Source: Alteromonadaceae bacterium (GTDB taxonomy: Bacteria > Pseudomonadota > Gammaproteobacteria > Enterobacterales > Alteromonadaceae). Taken from it: 53,745 bases of DNA. The position numbers were made by a program, and so were the translations under genes. Below are positions 42,957 to 53,123 of this stretch, in pieces (the stretch's first letter is position 1; every line of letters begins with the position of its first letter). Under the pieces are notes generated by a model. The model worked only from the letters and a program-made list of their open reading frames with translations. It searched no databases and had not been told where the DNA came from. The stretch lies in assembly GCA_015487235.1 (NCBI GenBank), contig WFQC01000194.1:1-53745 (forward strand), written 5' to 3'.

Positions 42957-45900
42957 TTATTTGTTTTCAAAATAAAAGGGTTGGCGTTTTTTATTATAGT
43001 TACCAATTTCATTCATGGTTTCAGCATTATATAAACGACCATTTACCATAGTGTAAATCACTTTATCACTTTGGCGAATATCTTGGCTAACATCACCATC
43101 AATAACAATTATATCGGCCAATTTTCCTGCTTTTAATGAGCCGATATCTTTGTCTAAGCCTAAAGTTTTTGCGGGGTTAATCGTGGCTGTTTTAAGCGCT
43201 TCAAGTGGTGTCATACCACCTTGTGCCATCATCCAAATTTCCCAGTGCATAGCTAAACCTTCACGTTGGCCATGACCACCCGCATTCACCAGTATGCCTA
43301 AGTCATTCATTACTTTCGCTGTTTTAGCTACATTAAAGTGATTGTAATGATGTAATGGTGCTTTGGGGCGACGCATCGCACGAGGGTCTAAAAATTCACT
43401 CGGTACATATTTGCGTAAGCGTGGATGTTTCCATACATCGGTAGTGTCATACCAATATAATTCTCCCATAATACCACCATAAGACACCACTAAAGTGGGT
43501 GTATAAGCCATCTCGCTTTGCGACCACAGTTGTTTTATGTCGTCATAAACTTTTTCTGTCGCAATAGAATGCTCTAGCGTGGTGTGACCATCAACAACCA
43601 TAGTTAAATTATGTTGCAATAATGAACCGCCTTCAGGTACTACCATCATCTTTAACTCACGTGCCGCTTCAATAATTTGTTGACGTTGATTACGGCGCGG
43701 TTGGTTATAACTTTTCACGCTAAAAGCACCTGCTGCTTTCATACGCTCAACATGAAATTTAGCATCATCTAAGCTATCAACATGCGATGTATAACCCGCA
43801 ACAGTAGCACCATATAAAATTTTCCCTGTTGAAAATAGGCGTGCCGCAACAATTTCCCCCGCTTTTTGCATTTCGCTAGCGGCAAAAAATTCTGAGGTAT
43901 CATTTGAAGGGTCATGAATACTGGTAACACCTAAAGCAAGCCCTGCATAATTTTTCCAATTTTGTTGAGGAATAATTTCACTACTACCTTGCGGGCCATG
44001 TGCGTGCGCATCAATTAAACCAGGCATAACCGTTTTACCTGTTACATCAATAACTTTAGCATCTTGTGGGATCTTTATTTGCCCTTTACTACCAACTGCC
44101 TTAATTTTATTACCTTCAACAAGTACAACACCATTATCAATAATAGTGTCTCCTTCCATCGTCAATATTTTACCGCCAACAAAAGCAATTTTGCCTGAAG
44201 GTTTATCAGCTTTTTGCTTGAACCCTAAATAAGTTTGTTTCACCTCAACAGCTATTTTATCTGCGGCTTTATCGTCCATAATATCAAAAAGGTGTGCGAC
44301 GGAAGCTTGATATAAATTAGCACCTAAGCTCCAATACAGTTGGTTTGATTTAGCATTCCAGCTGATATTTTCACCTGCCCGCGTAGAAAGTTGTTTAACT
44401 GGTAAGTTGCCACCTTTAGGACCTATATCAATCACGTCACCACGCTCTATCATCGGGGTAACAAAAACCTTAAAGCGTTCTGCAAACGCTAAATATTTGC
44501 CATCAGGAGATACATGATATTCTGTTGAAAATTTGCCTTGATAAAGCTTTTTCTCATGGGTGCCGTCGGTATTAATTCTAACTAGGCTAGGCTTTTCTCC
44601 ATCGCGTACTAAATAAATGCGATCATTTCTATCTGCAAAGTGCGGTTGCACACCTGATTCGGTTACTAATTTAGCTTTACCGCCACGGCTTGAAACAACG
44701 TAGATCCCAGGGTTTAAACCCCAAGTAGGATCGGTAATAAAACCTCCTGAAATTTTACGAAATACAATAGTTTTACCGTCAGGTGAAAAGCTTGGTTCTA
44801 TGTATTTTCCTTTTTCTTTTAAAAGCGTCTTACCTTTACCGCCTCGTGCTGAAACAATACGTAATTGCCCTTGCTTTTGATCGTCCCATGTCGCAAAAAC
44901 AATTTTTTTACCATCGCGAGAAAAACTAGGGTTTAATTCAAAATGATCATTTTGCTTGGTTAAACGTTTTGGTTTTCCATTAGGCAGCTTGCGCACATAA
45001 ATATGCCCTAACGCTTCAAAAACGACTTTTTTACCATCAGGTGAAATTTCAACATCGCGCAGCATTTTTACATCAAAATTATCAACGGCTAAATCTTGTT
45101 GAAAGCGCAAAGCCTTTTGAATTTTTTTAGTGGTTTTAACATGAAACTCAATATTTTCGGTAGTACCTTTGGCAATATCGAGCTTTTTAATTTTACCACC
45201 CGCCCAGAAAATAATTTGCTTACTATCTGGTGTCCAATCCATTGTTGGGTAAACGCCATGAATCGCCCATGTTTCTTGCATGTCACGCTCTAATTTATCG
45301 TAAATTAGCGTTTCAGCCCCACTCTTTAAATCATACAAATAAAGTTTAGATTGAAAATCATCACGGCTAATATAGGCTAAATATTTACCATCGGGTGAAG
45401 GTGTTGGACGAATAGCACCACCTTTTCCTGAAATGATCACCTTAATTTCACCCGTTTCACGATCTAAGCGCTTAATTTTATAAATGCCTTTTTCAGAATC
45501 TTTACTGTAATGAAAGGTTTTACCTGGGGTTGCATCTTGTGAAAAATAAACGTATTTACCATCATGAGAAAAAGCGGGTTCGCCTAAATCTTTTTGTTGA
45601 TTAGGGCGTTTAGTTAGCATTACACCACTACCACCAGTTTTATGATAAAGCCATACTTCACCAGCGCCTAATGAACGTGTACCCGTATAGTGTTTGCGAC
45701 CCACAAGATAGTTACCATCAGGTGACCAAGCAGGGCTATTAACTAAACGAAAGGTTTCTTTGGTTATAGCATGGCGGTTTGAACCATCGGCATTCATGAT
45801 CCATAAATTATCACCGCCATCTTCATCTGAAGTGAAGGCAATATACTTACCATCAGGACTAAAGCGAGGTTGCATTTGCCAAGCAATATCGGTCATTAAA

Positions 45901-46187
45901 GGTGTTGCTTCACCGCCACTTGCTGGCATAGTGTAAATATCGCCAAGCAAATCAAAAACAATAGTTTTTCCATCTGGGCTTAAATCAACATTCATCCAAG
46001 TACCAGAACGAACATCAATAGTTGCGTGACTAAATTCACCTTTGGGATTATTAACCGACCAAGATTTTTCTGAATTTTCACTTGTGCTTTTATCGGCTTT
46101 AGCAGCCAAAGCAATATTACTCGAAAAGGCCATTGTTACGGTGAGAGCAAGTACCGACAAGGCTTTATTTGAACGAAATAAAGACAT
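42957..46187 (-). CDS. Exported beta-propeller / amidohydrolase protein
   Basis: The 1076-aa protein has a signal peptide (about 1-29, ending IALA|AK). A long TolB/WD40-like propeller follows with many 'SPDGK' and 'DPTWG' type blades (residues 50-650), and a C-terminal amidohydrolase domain starts near 670. The latter carries the metal-binding 'GLIDAHAHGPQGSS' and 'GGHGQREGLAMHWEI'. Relatives are annotated as Tricorn-like or imidazolonepropionase-like periplasmic hydrolases, and the substrate is unknown. Ribosome site AAGGAAAA precedes the ATG. A terminator follows. Confidence 0.93.
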   Translation of the reverse strand: MSLFRSNKALSVLALTVTMAFSSNIALAAKADKSTSENSEKSWSVNNPKGEFSHATIDVRSGTWMNVDLSPDGKTIVFDLLGDIYTMPASGGEATPLMTDIAWQMQPRFSPDGKYIAFTSDEDGGDNLWIMNADGSNRHAITKETFRLVNSPAWSPDGNYLVGRKHYTGTRSLGAGEVWLYHKTGGSGVMLTKRPNQQKDLGEPAFSHDGKYVYFSQDATPGKTFHYSKDSEKGIYKIKRLDRETGEIKVIISGKGGAIRPTPSPDGKYLAYISRDDFQSKLYLYDLKSGAETLIYDKLERDMQETWAIHGVYPTMDWTPDSKQIIFWAGGKIKKLDIAKGTTENIEFHVKTTKKIQKALRFQQDLAVDNFDVKMLRDVEISPDGKKVVFEALGHIYVRKLPNGKPKRLTKQNDHFELNPSFSRDGKKIVFATWDDQKQGQLRIVSARGGKGKTLLKEKGKYIEPSFSPDGKTIVFRKISGGFITDPTWGLNPGIYVVSSRGGKAKLVTESGVQPHFADRNDRIYLVRDGEKPSLVRINTDGTHEKKLYQGKFSTEYHVSPDGKYLAFAERFKVFVTPMIERGDVIDIGPKGGNLPVKQLSTRAGENISWNAKSNQLYWSLGANLYQASVAHLFDIMDDKAADKIAVEVKQTYLGFKQKADKPSGKIAFVGGKILTMEGDTIIDNGVVLVEGNKIKAVGSKGQIKIPQDAKVIDVTGKTVMPGLIDAHAHGPQGSSEIIPQQNWKNYAGLALGVTSIHDPSNDTSEFFAASEMQKAGEIVAARLFSTGKILYGATVAGYTSHVDSLDDAKFHVERMKAAGAFSVKSYNQPRRNQRQQIIEAARELKMMVVPEGGSLLQHNLTMVVDGHTTLEHSIATEKVYDDIKQLWSQSEMAYTPTLVVSYGGIMGELYWYDTTDVWKHPRLRKYVPSEFLDPRAMRRPKAPLHHYNHFNVAKTAKVMNDLGILVNAGGHGQREGLAMHWEIWMMAQGGMTPLEALKTATINPAKTLGLDKDIGSLKAGKLADIIVIDGDVSQDIRQSDKVIYTMVNGRLYNAETMNEIGNYNKKRQPFYFENK

Positions 46188-46452
46188 GTATTTTTCCTTG
46201 TTATTTTAATTAGCCATAGAAAAGCACATTAGTAGTAAAAATAGTAGTCTAAATACGATAATTGGTTAGATAGTCAAGGTAAAAATTGCTTTACAAAGCA
46301 TTAGCGAACATGGGTATATAAATAACATTCTTTGTTTAGCGTTCATTCATAACAAAATTTTCTAAAAAACAATTGCTAAAAAAATAAAATCTGCTTACTT
46401 GGCAATGCCGTAAAATATTGCTCAAATGTTTATTTTAATAATAGGGAATATT

Positions 46453-46878
46453 ATGATGCTAGCTGCGCATGGTCACTATGAACTTAATTTTGAAGATAAT
46501 ATTCTTTACGTTGAGGCTCAAGGGCCTTTCAATAAGGAAGTACTTGCTAATTATCACCACGATATTGAAACATTAATCACTAAAATCACTGCCGAAAATA
46601 AACATAGAAAGTGGGCTTTATTGGCCATTTTTCATGGTAATAGTATTTTAACCCCTGAAGCAGAGTCTGCACTGATTGCTACTGCAAAATATCGTGCTGA
46701 ACACGGTATGATAGCCAGTGCAAATATATTTAAAGAGAGCATTCACACTGACTTACAACAAACACAATTCGCGCGTATTTACCAAGAAGCCAAAGTTCGC
46801 AACCATTTTTTTAGTGATGAAAAAAGTGCAAAAAATTGGCTGCAAAACTACTTACAAGAAAAAAACAGCTCGTGTTGA
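46453..46878 (+). CDS. Hypothetical cytoplasmic protein
   Basis: The 141-aa protein starts MMLAAHGHYELNFEDNILYV and contains 'AQGPFNKEVLANYHHDIETL' and 'IFHGNSILTPEAESALIATA'. The alternation of strands and helices suggests a STAS/SpoIIAA-like alpha/beta fold, but I cannot name the family. I start at 46453 because AGGGAATA is 5-6 nt upstream; a frame from 46426 adds nine hydrophobic residues and lacks a ribosome site. It converges with pepB, 22 nt away. Confidence 0.75.
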   Translation: MMLAAHGHYELNFEDNILYVEAQGPFNKEVLANYHHDIETLITKITAENKHRKWALLAIFHGNSILTPEAESALIATAKYRAEHGMIASANIFKESIHTDLQQTQFARIYQEAKVRNHFFSDEKSAKNWLQNYLQEKNSSC

Positions 46879-46900
46879 TTTTTACAATGCTGTTAGCTTT

Positions 46901-48208
46901 TTAGGCATATTTATTTTCTGTTAGTAGCCCGGCAATAGTGGCAATGCCCTGACAAGTCGCACCTGCTGCCCATAAACTGTTAGCGTTTGCATGATAAATA
47001 GAGGATAAATCACAATGTAGCCAACCTTGGCCATTATTAGGCACAAAACGCGATAAGAAACCTGCGGCATTACTTGCTCCACCCGCACCACCACCAGGTT
47101 GAGGACGACTATTAGCGGTGTCTGCAAAAGCTGACGGGCATTTATCTTGATGCCAAGTTTCAAGTGGTAATTGCCAAACTAATTCATGGGTGTGTGCGGC
47201 CATTTGTTTCGCCTGTTCTACCATGTGCTGATCTAATGCAAACAGAGCAATATAATCACCACCAGTAGCATTTACTGCAGCTCCTGTTAAGGTTGCCGCA
47301 TTAATAATACGTGAGCTTTTACTCTCACTTGCCGCTAACAAACCATCGGCAAGTACAACACGCCCTTCTGCATCAGTGTTAGCTATTTCAACAGTTACAC
47401 CATTTTTATAGGTTAAAATATCACTTAATTTATAAGCATCACCACTCACAAGGTTTTCTGCACAACATAAAAACAATTTAACTCGTTCTTTTAAGCCATT
47501 TTTAATAGCTAATGCTAATGCAGCCGTTACCACAGCCGCACCACCCATATCACATTTCATATCAAACATACCCACACTTGATTTTAGGCTGTAACCGCCA
47601 CTGTCAAAGGTAATACCTTTACCCACTAAGCTGGTCGCAACAGGGGCATTTTCATCACCAGTAGGATTATAATCAAGCATTAGTAAACAGGGTTTATTAA
47701 CGCTGGCTTTACCGACATGGTAAATACCTGTCCAGCCTTGTTCTTTTAATGCCTCACCACAAATAATTTCGGCCTGAACTTGTTCAGGTGCCAATGATTT
47801 AAGATAATCAGCCGATAGTTGTGCTAGCTTTTCAGGGTAAAGTTGAGCCGGTGTTTGGTTAACTAAGTCTCTAGCCCACGCATAAACAGCTAATTTATTG
47901 TTGAGGGCTTCTACTTCGCTTGCATCACCAGTAAAAGTTACTGCCGTGAGTTTTTCAACACAAGTAAAGCCTAAAGTAAACGCCCATTGGTTGGCTTCAC
48001 TCCAGTTTTCGCCAACAAGTACGGCATGTTCAACGTTTAAGGTTTCAATTTTACGAGCTGCTTGTTGAATTTTTCTTAACGGGTGCAGTTCGTCGTCTTT
48101 AATATAAATTTCTATATCATTATCAACAAATTGAATTAAGTTGTCAGCTTGCCAATTATTTTTTTGACTAGCGGTAAACGTTAAACGAATATGAGTTTGT
48201 GTGGTCAT
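46901..48208 (-). CDS. pepB: Aminopeptidase B (peptidase family M17)
   Basis: The 435-aa protein matches PepB in length. Its C-terminal catalytic domain has 'KGITFDSGGYSLKSSVGMFD' and the M17 signature 'NTDAEGRVVLADGL', whose Asp and Glu bind two metal ions. It removes N-terminal residues from peptides in the cytoplasm. An extra glycine-rich insert (PQPGGGAGGAS) lies near residue 375. Its start overlaps the stop of the LysR gene by 4 bases (ATGA), an unusual pairing, so the two are co-translated. Confidence 0.93.
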   Translation of the reverse strand: MTTQTHIRLTFTASQKNNWQADNLIQFVDNDIEIYIKDDELHPLRKIQQAARKIETLNVEHAVLVGENWSEANQWAFTLGFTCVEKLTAVTFTGDASEVEALNNKLAVYAWARDLVNQTPAQLYPEKLAQLSADYLKSLAPEQVQAEIICGEALKEQGWTGIYHVGKASVNKPCLLMLDYNPTGDENAPVATSLVGKGITFDSGGYSLKSSVGMFDMKCDMGGAAVVTAALALAIKNGLKERVKLFLCCAENLVSGDAYKLSDILTYKNGVTVEIANTDAEGRVVLADGLLAASESKSSRIINAATLTGAAVNATGGDYIALFALDQHMVEQAKQMAAHTHELVWQLPLETWHQDKCPSAFADTANSRPQPGGGAGGASNAAGFLSRFVPNNGQGWLHCDLSSIYHANANSLWAAGATCQGIATIAGLLTENKYA

Positions 48209-49113
48209 AAGGGTTCCTGAGATATATTACGACAATGTATCATTAACGATCTTAACCATTGATTAGCAGGATCACGATCGGCATTTTTATGCCAGTATAA
48301 ATGCAGGTCAATAGAAGGTAAATCAATTGGTAAATTATAAACCTGCACCGCAAAACGTGTTGCTAAAATTGTGGCAACCGATTTAGGTAAAGTTAATAGC
48401 ATATCACTATTTTCTAATACCCGACATGCTGAAAAATGGTGTTTACAGCGTAAACCAACATTGCGTTGTAGCCCTAAGCGGCTTAATTCAAAATCTTCCA
48501 AACTTAATCCTGACGAACGCGATGAAACAATAATATGCTGTTGTGCTAAATAGGTTTGCCGAGTTAACTGTTTATGAATATGAGGATGGTTAGCCCTTGC
48601 TAAAACAACGGCTTCATCTTGTTGTAACTGTTGGTGATAAATGTCTTTTCCTACCGGCAATAATATGTCGACTGCTAAGTCTATATCGCCTGAAGCTAAC
48701 ATAATCGATAAGTCGTTACGGTTAATACGCACTGAATTTAAGGTAACTTTAGGGGCAATATTACCTATATCATGCATTAAAGGGGGCAAATATGACGACT
48801 CTAAAAGTTCATGTAAACTCACTTTAAAAGCCCGAGTTGAAGACTTGGCAATAAATTGTTGAGATACCTGTGTTGTAGCATTAAGTAAACGTAAGGCCTG
48901 CTGAACATCATCAATAATATTTTTAGCCACGGGTGTTGGTGCCATACGATTATTTTGCCGTTGAAATAAAGGATCACCAAAAGCATCACGTAAACGCTTC
49001 AATGCATGGCTAATAGCAGGTTGCGTTAAATTTAACACCTCAGCTGCACGCGTTAAGCTTTGCTCAGTATAAATAGCATCAAAAACAGTAAATAAATTAA
49101 GATCTATCTTCAT
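48205..49113 (-). CDS. LysR-family transcriptional regulator
   Basis: The 302-aa protein has an N-terminal HTH ('AIYTEQSLTRAAEVLNLTQP' then 'AISHALKRLRDAFGDPLFQR') and a LysR effector-binding domain. I start at the ATG at 49113 (MKIDLNLFTVFDAIYTEQ); three residues upstream is a GTG. It belongs to the NodD/NahR-like branch starting MKIDLNLF. It is divergent from the acyl-CoA dehydrogenase operon, so it is the likely regulator of that operon and, by overlap, is co-transcribed with pepB. Confidence 0.9.
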   Translation of the reverse strand: MKIDLNLFTVFDAIYTEQSLTRAAEVLNLTQPAISHALKRLRDAFGDPLFQRQNNRMAPTPVAKNIIDDVQQALRLLNATTQVSQQFIAKSSTRAFKVSLHELLESSYLPPLMHDIGNIAPKVTLNSVRINRNDLSIMLASGDIDLAVDILLPVGKDIYHQQLQQDEAVVLARANHPHIHKQLTRQTYLAQQHIIVSSRSSGLSLEDFELSRLGLQRNVGLRCKHHFSACRVLENSDMLLTLPKSVATILATRFAVQVYNLPIDLPSIDLHLYWHKNADRDPANQWLRSLMIHCRNISQEPL

Positions 49114-49240
49114 CAACCTCACTCATGTTTTAACTAGAACTATTAGTATCATAAATAGCTTAGCATTAAAAATATTCATTGGATTAATTAATCGCAGTGC
49201 TTTAGCATCAATTCATTATTAATATAGCGAGGGGCATATT

Positions 49241-50455
49241 ATGGATTTTAATCTATCAGCGAAATCACAAGACTATTTAACACGGGTAAAAAAATTTATT
49301 GATGAAGAAATATTACCCATTGAAGATGACTAGTTTCGCCAGCTTAAATCACTTGAAAATCCTTGGGTTGTCTTACCGATTATTGAGGAATTAAAAACCA
49401 AAGCTAAAGCACAAGGTTTATGGAATATGTTTATGCCAGTAGCACCTTACGGCGCAGGCTTAACCACAGAAGAATATGCGCCTATTGCTGAAGAAACAGG
49501 GCGAAGCTTTATTGCTCCTGAAATTTTCAATTGTAATGCGCCTGATACCGGCAATATGGAAGTGCTTATTCATTACGGTAGTGAAGAACAAAAACAGCAG
49601 TGGCTACCCAAACTATTAAATGGTGAAATTCGCTCTGCCTTTTGTATGACAGAACCCGATGTTGCTTCATCTGATGCCACTAATATGGCCGCAACGGCTT
49701 TTATAGAAGGCGATGAAGTGGTATTAAATGGTCGAAAATGGTGGAGTACAGGCATTGGCCACCCCAATTGTGAAATGATTATTTTTATGGGCTTAACTTA
49801 CCCTGAAGCTAATCGTCATCAGCAACATTCTATGGTACTCGTACCGGTTAATACGCCTGGCGTTAAAATTGAGCGTATGCTTTCAGTATTTGGTGAATAT
49901 GATGAGCCTTATGGTCATGGCGAAGTCAGCTTCACTAATGTTCGTTTACCTAAAAGTGCATTTATTGCTGGGCCAGGGCGCGGATTTGAAGTTGCACAAG
50001 GACGATTAGGACCCGGTAGAATTCATCATGCCATGCGCACCATTGGCGCCGCTGAAAGAGCTTTAGCCCTGTTAATAGAACGCAGCTTATCTCGACAAGC
50101 CTTTGGCAAAAATTTAGTAGACTTAGGCGGCAATAAAGCATTTATCGCCGAAGCAAGAATAGCCATTGAACAAGCACGTTTACTTACCATGAAAGCGGCT
50201 TGGACTATTGATAATTACGGCATCAAAGCAGCCATGAGTGCAGTGTCTCAAATTAAAGTAGTTGCACCTAACGTATTGCAAATGATTGTTGATAAAGCCA
50301 TTCAAATACATGGTGGCGCAGGTTTATGTGAAGATTTTCCTTTAACCATGTTATTTGCAACCGCAAGAAGTTTACGCATAGCCGATGGGCCTGATGAAGT
50401 TCACCGCGCTTTAATTGCGAAATTAGAATTAAAAAAGTATCGTGATAACAAATAA
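49241..50455 (+). pseudogene. Acyl-CoA dehydrogenase interrupted by an in-frame TAG
   Basis: The frame from ATG 49241 (GAGGGGCAT upstream) encodes a full-length ACAD of 404 aa, but codon 31 (49331-49333) is TAG. Upstream residues 'KFIDEEILPIEDD' are the normal first helix, so the frame is otherwise intact. Downstream, '[20 protein letters not shown]', '[15 protein letters not shown]' and '[19 protein letters not shown]' mark an ACAD10/11-like enzyme. Restart at ATG 49427 would lose 62 residues. It is either a genuine null, a readthrough case, or a sequencing error at a base that could be a Tyr codon (TAT/TAC) in relatives. Confidence 0.8.
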
Positions 50456-50473
50456 CCAAAAGATGAGCAACAC

Positions 50474-51307
50474 ATGGCTAAAAAAAGAATATTTATAACA
50501 GGCGGAGCAAGTGGTTTAGGTAAAGCTATTGCCTTCAAATTCGCTCATGCTGGTTATCAGGTTTGCATTGCCGATATCAACGATGAACGCGGTGAAGCAA
50601 CCTTAGCTGAACTCAAAAAAATATGCCATTCTGCCCTTTATTTTCATTGTGATATAACCAAAATGGAAGATTTAGTGTGGGCAAAAGAACAACTTATTGT
50701 GCATTGGAGCGGTATTGATATTGTAGTTAATAACGCAGGCGTTGGAGGAAATGCAGGAGGCATTGATGATATAAGCTTAGACGATTGGCAGTGGGTGCTC
50801 GATATCAATTTACTAGGAGTTGTAAGGGGTTGTAAGGCTTTTACGCCACTTTTTAAGCTGCAAGGTTTTGGTTATTTTATCAATATAGCCTCAATGGCTG
50901 GGCTTATTAATGCGCCAAATATGAGTAATTATAATGTCGCAAAGGCGGGTGTTATTGCACTTTCTGAAACCCTAAGCATGGAATTAGCACCCTATAATGT
51001 TGGCGTTAGTGTTGTTTGCCCTGCTTTTTTCAAAACTAATTTAACCGAAACCTTAAAAGCTGAAGATCCTAAAGTAATTCACAGCGTCAATAAATTAATG
51101 AATAAGTCAAACTTAGGCGCAGACGATATTGCCCAAGCCATATATCAGGCATTTTCACAGCAAAAATTTTGGGTATTACCACATAAAACTGAACGTCGCT
51201 TATGGCTACTAAAGCGCTATATTCCCTTCTTATTTCATTACATAATGAAAAAACACCTTGCCAGACTAGGTAAGAAAAAACCAGCGAATGCAAATACTTC
51301 ACGTTAA
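50474..51307 (+). CDS. Short-chain dehydrogenase/reductase
   Basis: The 277-aa protein has the SDR fold. The coenzyme loop 'ITGGASGLGKAIAFKFAHAG' is at residues 8-27, followed by 'NNAGVGG' and the catalytic Y/K in 'SNYNVAKAGVIA' with a Ser upstream ('INIASMAG'). The substrate is not known. It follows the acyl-CoA dehydrogenase by 18 nt and precedes the kinase-like gene by 11 nt, all in one operon. The C-terminal 'LARLGKKKPANANTSR' tail is positively charged. Confidence 0.93.
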   Translation: MAKKRIFITGGASGLGKAIAFKFAHAGYQVCIADINDERGEATLAELKKICHSALYFHCDITKMEDLVWAKEQLIVHWSGIDIVVNNAGVGGNAGGIDDISLDDWQWVLDINLLGVVRGCKAFTPLFKLQGFGYFINIASMAGLINAPNMSNYNVAKAGVIALSETLSMELAPYNVGVSVVCPAFFKTNLTETLKAEDPKVIHSVNKLMNKSNLGADDIAQAIYQAFSQQKFWVLPHKTERRLWLLKRYIPFLFHYIMKKHLARLGKKKPANANTSR

Positions 51308-51318
51308 GGGTAATAACC

Positions 51319-52395
51319 ATGACACTGATTGATCAAGCCGGCACAGTAAGAGCTGGAGAAACCATAAATACACCACATATTGATACCTATCTACGTCAGC
51401 AATTTAGCAACTTGCAAGGTGAAATAACCATCAAACAATTTGCAGGTGGCGCCTCTAACCTTACTTACCTGATCAGCTATGCCAATCAAGAATTTATTCT
51501 GCGTCGCCCGCCTTTTGGTAAAATAGCTAAATCGGCTCACGATGTTTTACGTGAAGCCAATATTATGCAAGCGTTAAAGCCCGTTTATCACGAAATTCCA
51601 ACCATTTTAGCTACCTGCCAAGATCACAGTATTATCGGATGCGACTTTTATATTATGGAACGTTTGCTAGGCATAATTCCACGCAAAGATTTACCTAAAG
51701 CACTCCAATTAAACCAAGATGACACTCGCCAGCTTTGTACTAATGTGCTTGATAAATTAATTGCACTACACCAAGTAGATCATCAAAACGCGGGGTTAGC
51801 CAATTTGGCTAAAGGTGATGGATATGTTAGCCGACAAATAAACGGTTGGAGCAAACGCTTCATTAACGCGAAAACCGATGATGTTGCTGACTTTAATGAG
51901 GTAATGCAATGGTTACAAAATAATATGCCGACTCAAACAACCACCTGCATTATTCATAACGATTTTCGCTTTGATAATGTTGTACTTGAGGTTAATAACC
52001 CGCTTAAAATCATTGGGGTATTAGATTGGGAAATGGCAACCTTGGGTGATCCCCTAATGGACTTAGGCAATAGCCTCGCTTACTGGGTGCAAGCTAACGA
52101 CGATACTTTCTTTCAACAATTACGCCGTCAACCCACTCATTTACCCGGTATGTTAACGCGCCAACAAGTTATTGATTATTATTTTGAAAAAACCAACATA
52201 AAAAACAACATAAAGACCAGTGATTTTACTTTTTACATGGTGTATGGCTTGTTTCGTTTAGCGGCTATTATTCAACAAATTTACTATCGTTATTATCATA
52301 AACAAACACAAGACCAACGTTTTGCCAACTTTGGCCAAGCCGCTAATTATTTAGAGAAACGCTGTTTAACCTTAATGAAAACAGGCAATATTTAA
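51319..52395 (+). CDS. APH-fold phosphotransferase (ACAD10/11 or LvaA-like)
   Basis: The 358-aa protein has an APH kinase fold. It carries an N-lobe 'QFAGGASNLTYLISYANQEF', the catalytic H213-N-D215-FRFD-N220 and the metal-binding D236 ('LDWEMATLGDP'). Relatives phosphorylate 4-hydroxyacyl-CoA so that an acyl-CoA dehydrogenase can eliminate phosphate to give enoyl-CoA (LvaA in Pseudomonas, ACAD10/11 in animals). Here it lies in the same operon as an ACAD and an SDR, which fits that route. Its stop overlaps the next start by one base (TAATG). Confidence 0.9.
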   Translation: MTLIDQAGTVRAGETINTPHIDTYLRQQFSNLQGEITIKQFAGGASNLTYLISYANQEFILRRPPFGKIAKSAHDVLREANIMQALKPVYHEIPTILATCQDHSIIGCDFYIMERLLGIIPRKDLPKALQLNQDDTRQLCTNVLDKLIALHQVDHQNAGLANLAKGDGYVSRQINGWSKRFINAKTDDVADFNEVMQWLQNNMPTQTTTCIIHNDFRFDNVVLEVNNPLKIIGVLDWEMATLGDPLMDLGNSLAYWVQANDDTFFQQLRRQPTHLPGMLTRQQVIDYYFEKTNIKNNIKTSDFTFYMVYGLFRLAAIIQQIYYRYYHKQTQDQRFANFGQAANYLEKRCLTLMKTGNI

Positions 52396-53108
52396 TGGCT
52401 GCTATTTATTTAATAAGACATGGCCAAGCCTCTTTTACCAGCCTTGATTATGATCAGCTGTCACCCTTAGGTTATCAGCAAACACAATTACTGGGCGAAC
52501 ATTGGCAGACAAAGCTTAAATCGCAATTAGTTAACATTAAACATTGGCAACAAGGGGCATTAAAGCGTCATCATCAATCAACAACATCCTTTTTACACGG
52601 AGCCAAACTTCAACCACCAACGGTTAAAACTGATGCAGGTTTCAATGAAATTGATCACCTTGATATCTTAGCGCGCTTTAATCCGCGTTGGCAAAATCAT
52701 CAAAATTTAATGGCTGATATTCACGCGCAATTACAAGCAAAAAAATCTTTTCAACCATTGTTTAATCAAGCCTTAATGCGCTGGGTTAGCGGTGAATATG
52801 ATGATTATCAAGAAACTTGGCAAGAATTTCAGCATCGAGTACAACAAGCATTTGAGCAGCTTATTGCGCAAATTAAACAGCAAAATGGCGATGCTATTAT
52901 TTTTACGTCTGCAGGGCCTATTGCCGTTATCTTGCAGAAAATTTTACAACTTAATGAGCAGCAGGGCTTTGCCTTGAACAATCGTTTGGTCAATAGCAGT
53001 GTTACCAAGTTACTCTATTCTGCTCAAAATGAACAAATAAGCTTAGATTACTTTAATAATTACAGTCATTTAGAAATAACTGATCCCAGCTTAATTACTT
53101 ACCGATAA
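52395..53108 (+). CDS. Histidine phosphatase family protein
   Basis: The 237-aa protein starts MAAIYLIRHGQASFTSLDYD, the RHG motif of the phosphoglycerate-mutase-like phosphatases, whose His is phosphorylated. The C-terminal 'AIIFTSAGPIAVILQKIL' carries a position where the usual second catalytic His is replaced: the family often has 'SHGG'. This makes activity uncertain. The start overlaps the kinase stop by one base. It belongs to the acyl-CoA operon, where such phosphatases are regular companions. Confidence 0.9.
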   Translation: MAAIYLIRHGQASFTSLDYDQLSPLGYQQTQLLGEHWQTKLKSQLVNIKHWQQGALKRHHQSTTSFLHGAKLQPPTVKTDAGFNEIDHLDILARFNPRWQNHQNLMADIHAQLQAKKSFQPLFNQALMRWVSGEYDDYQETWQEFQHRVQQAFEQLIAQIKQQNGDAIIFTSAGPIAVILQKILQLNEQQGFALNNRLVNSSVTKLLYSAQNEQISLDYFNNYSHLEITDPSLITYR

Positions 53109-53123
53109 TACAAGGAAATAACC

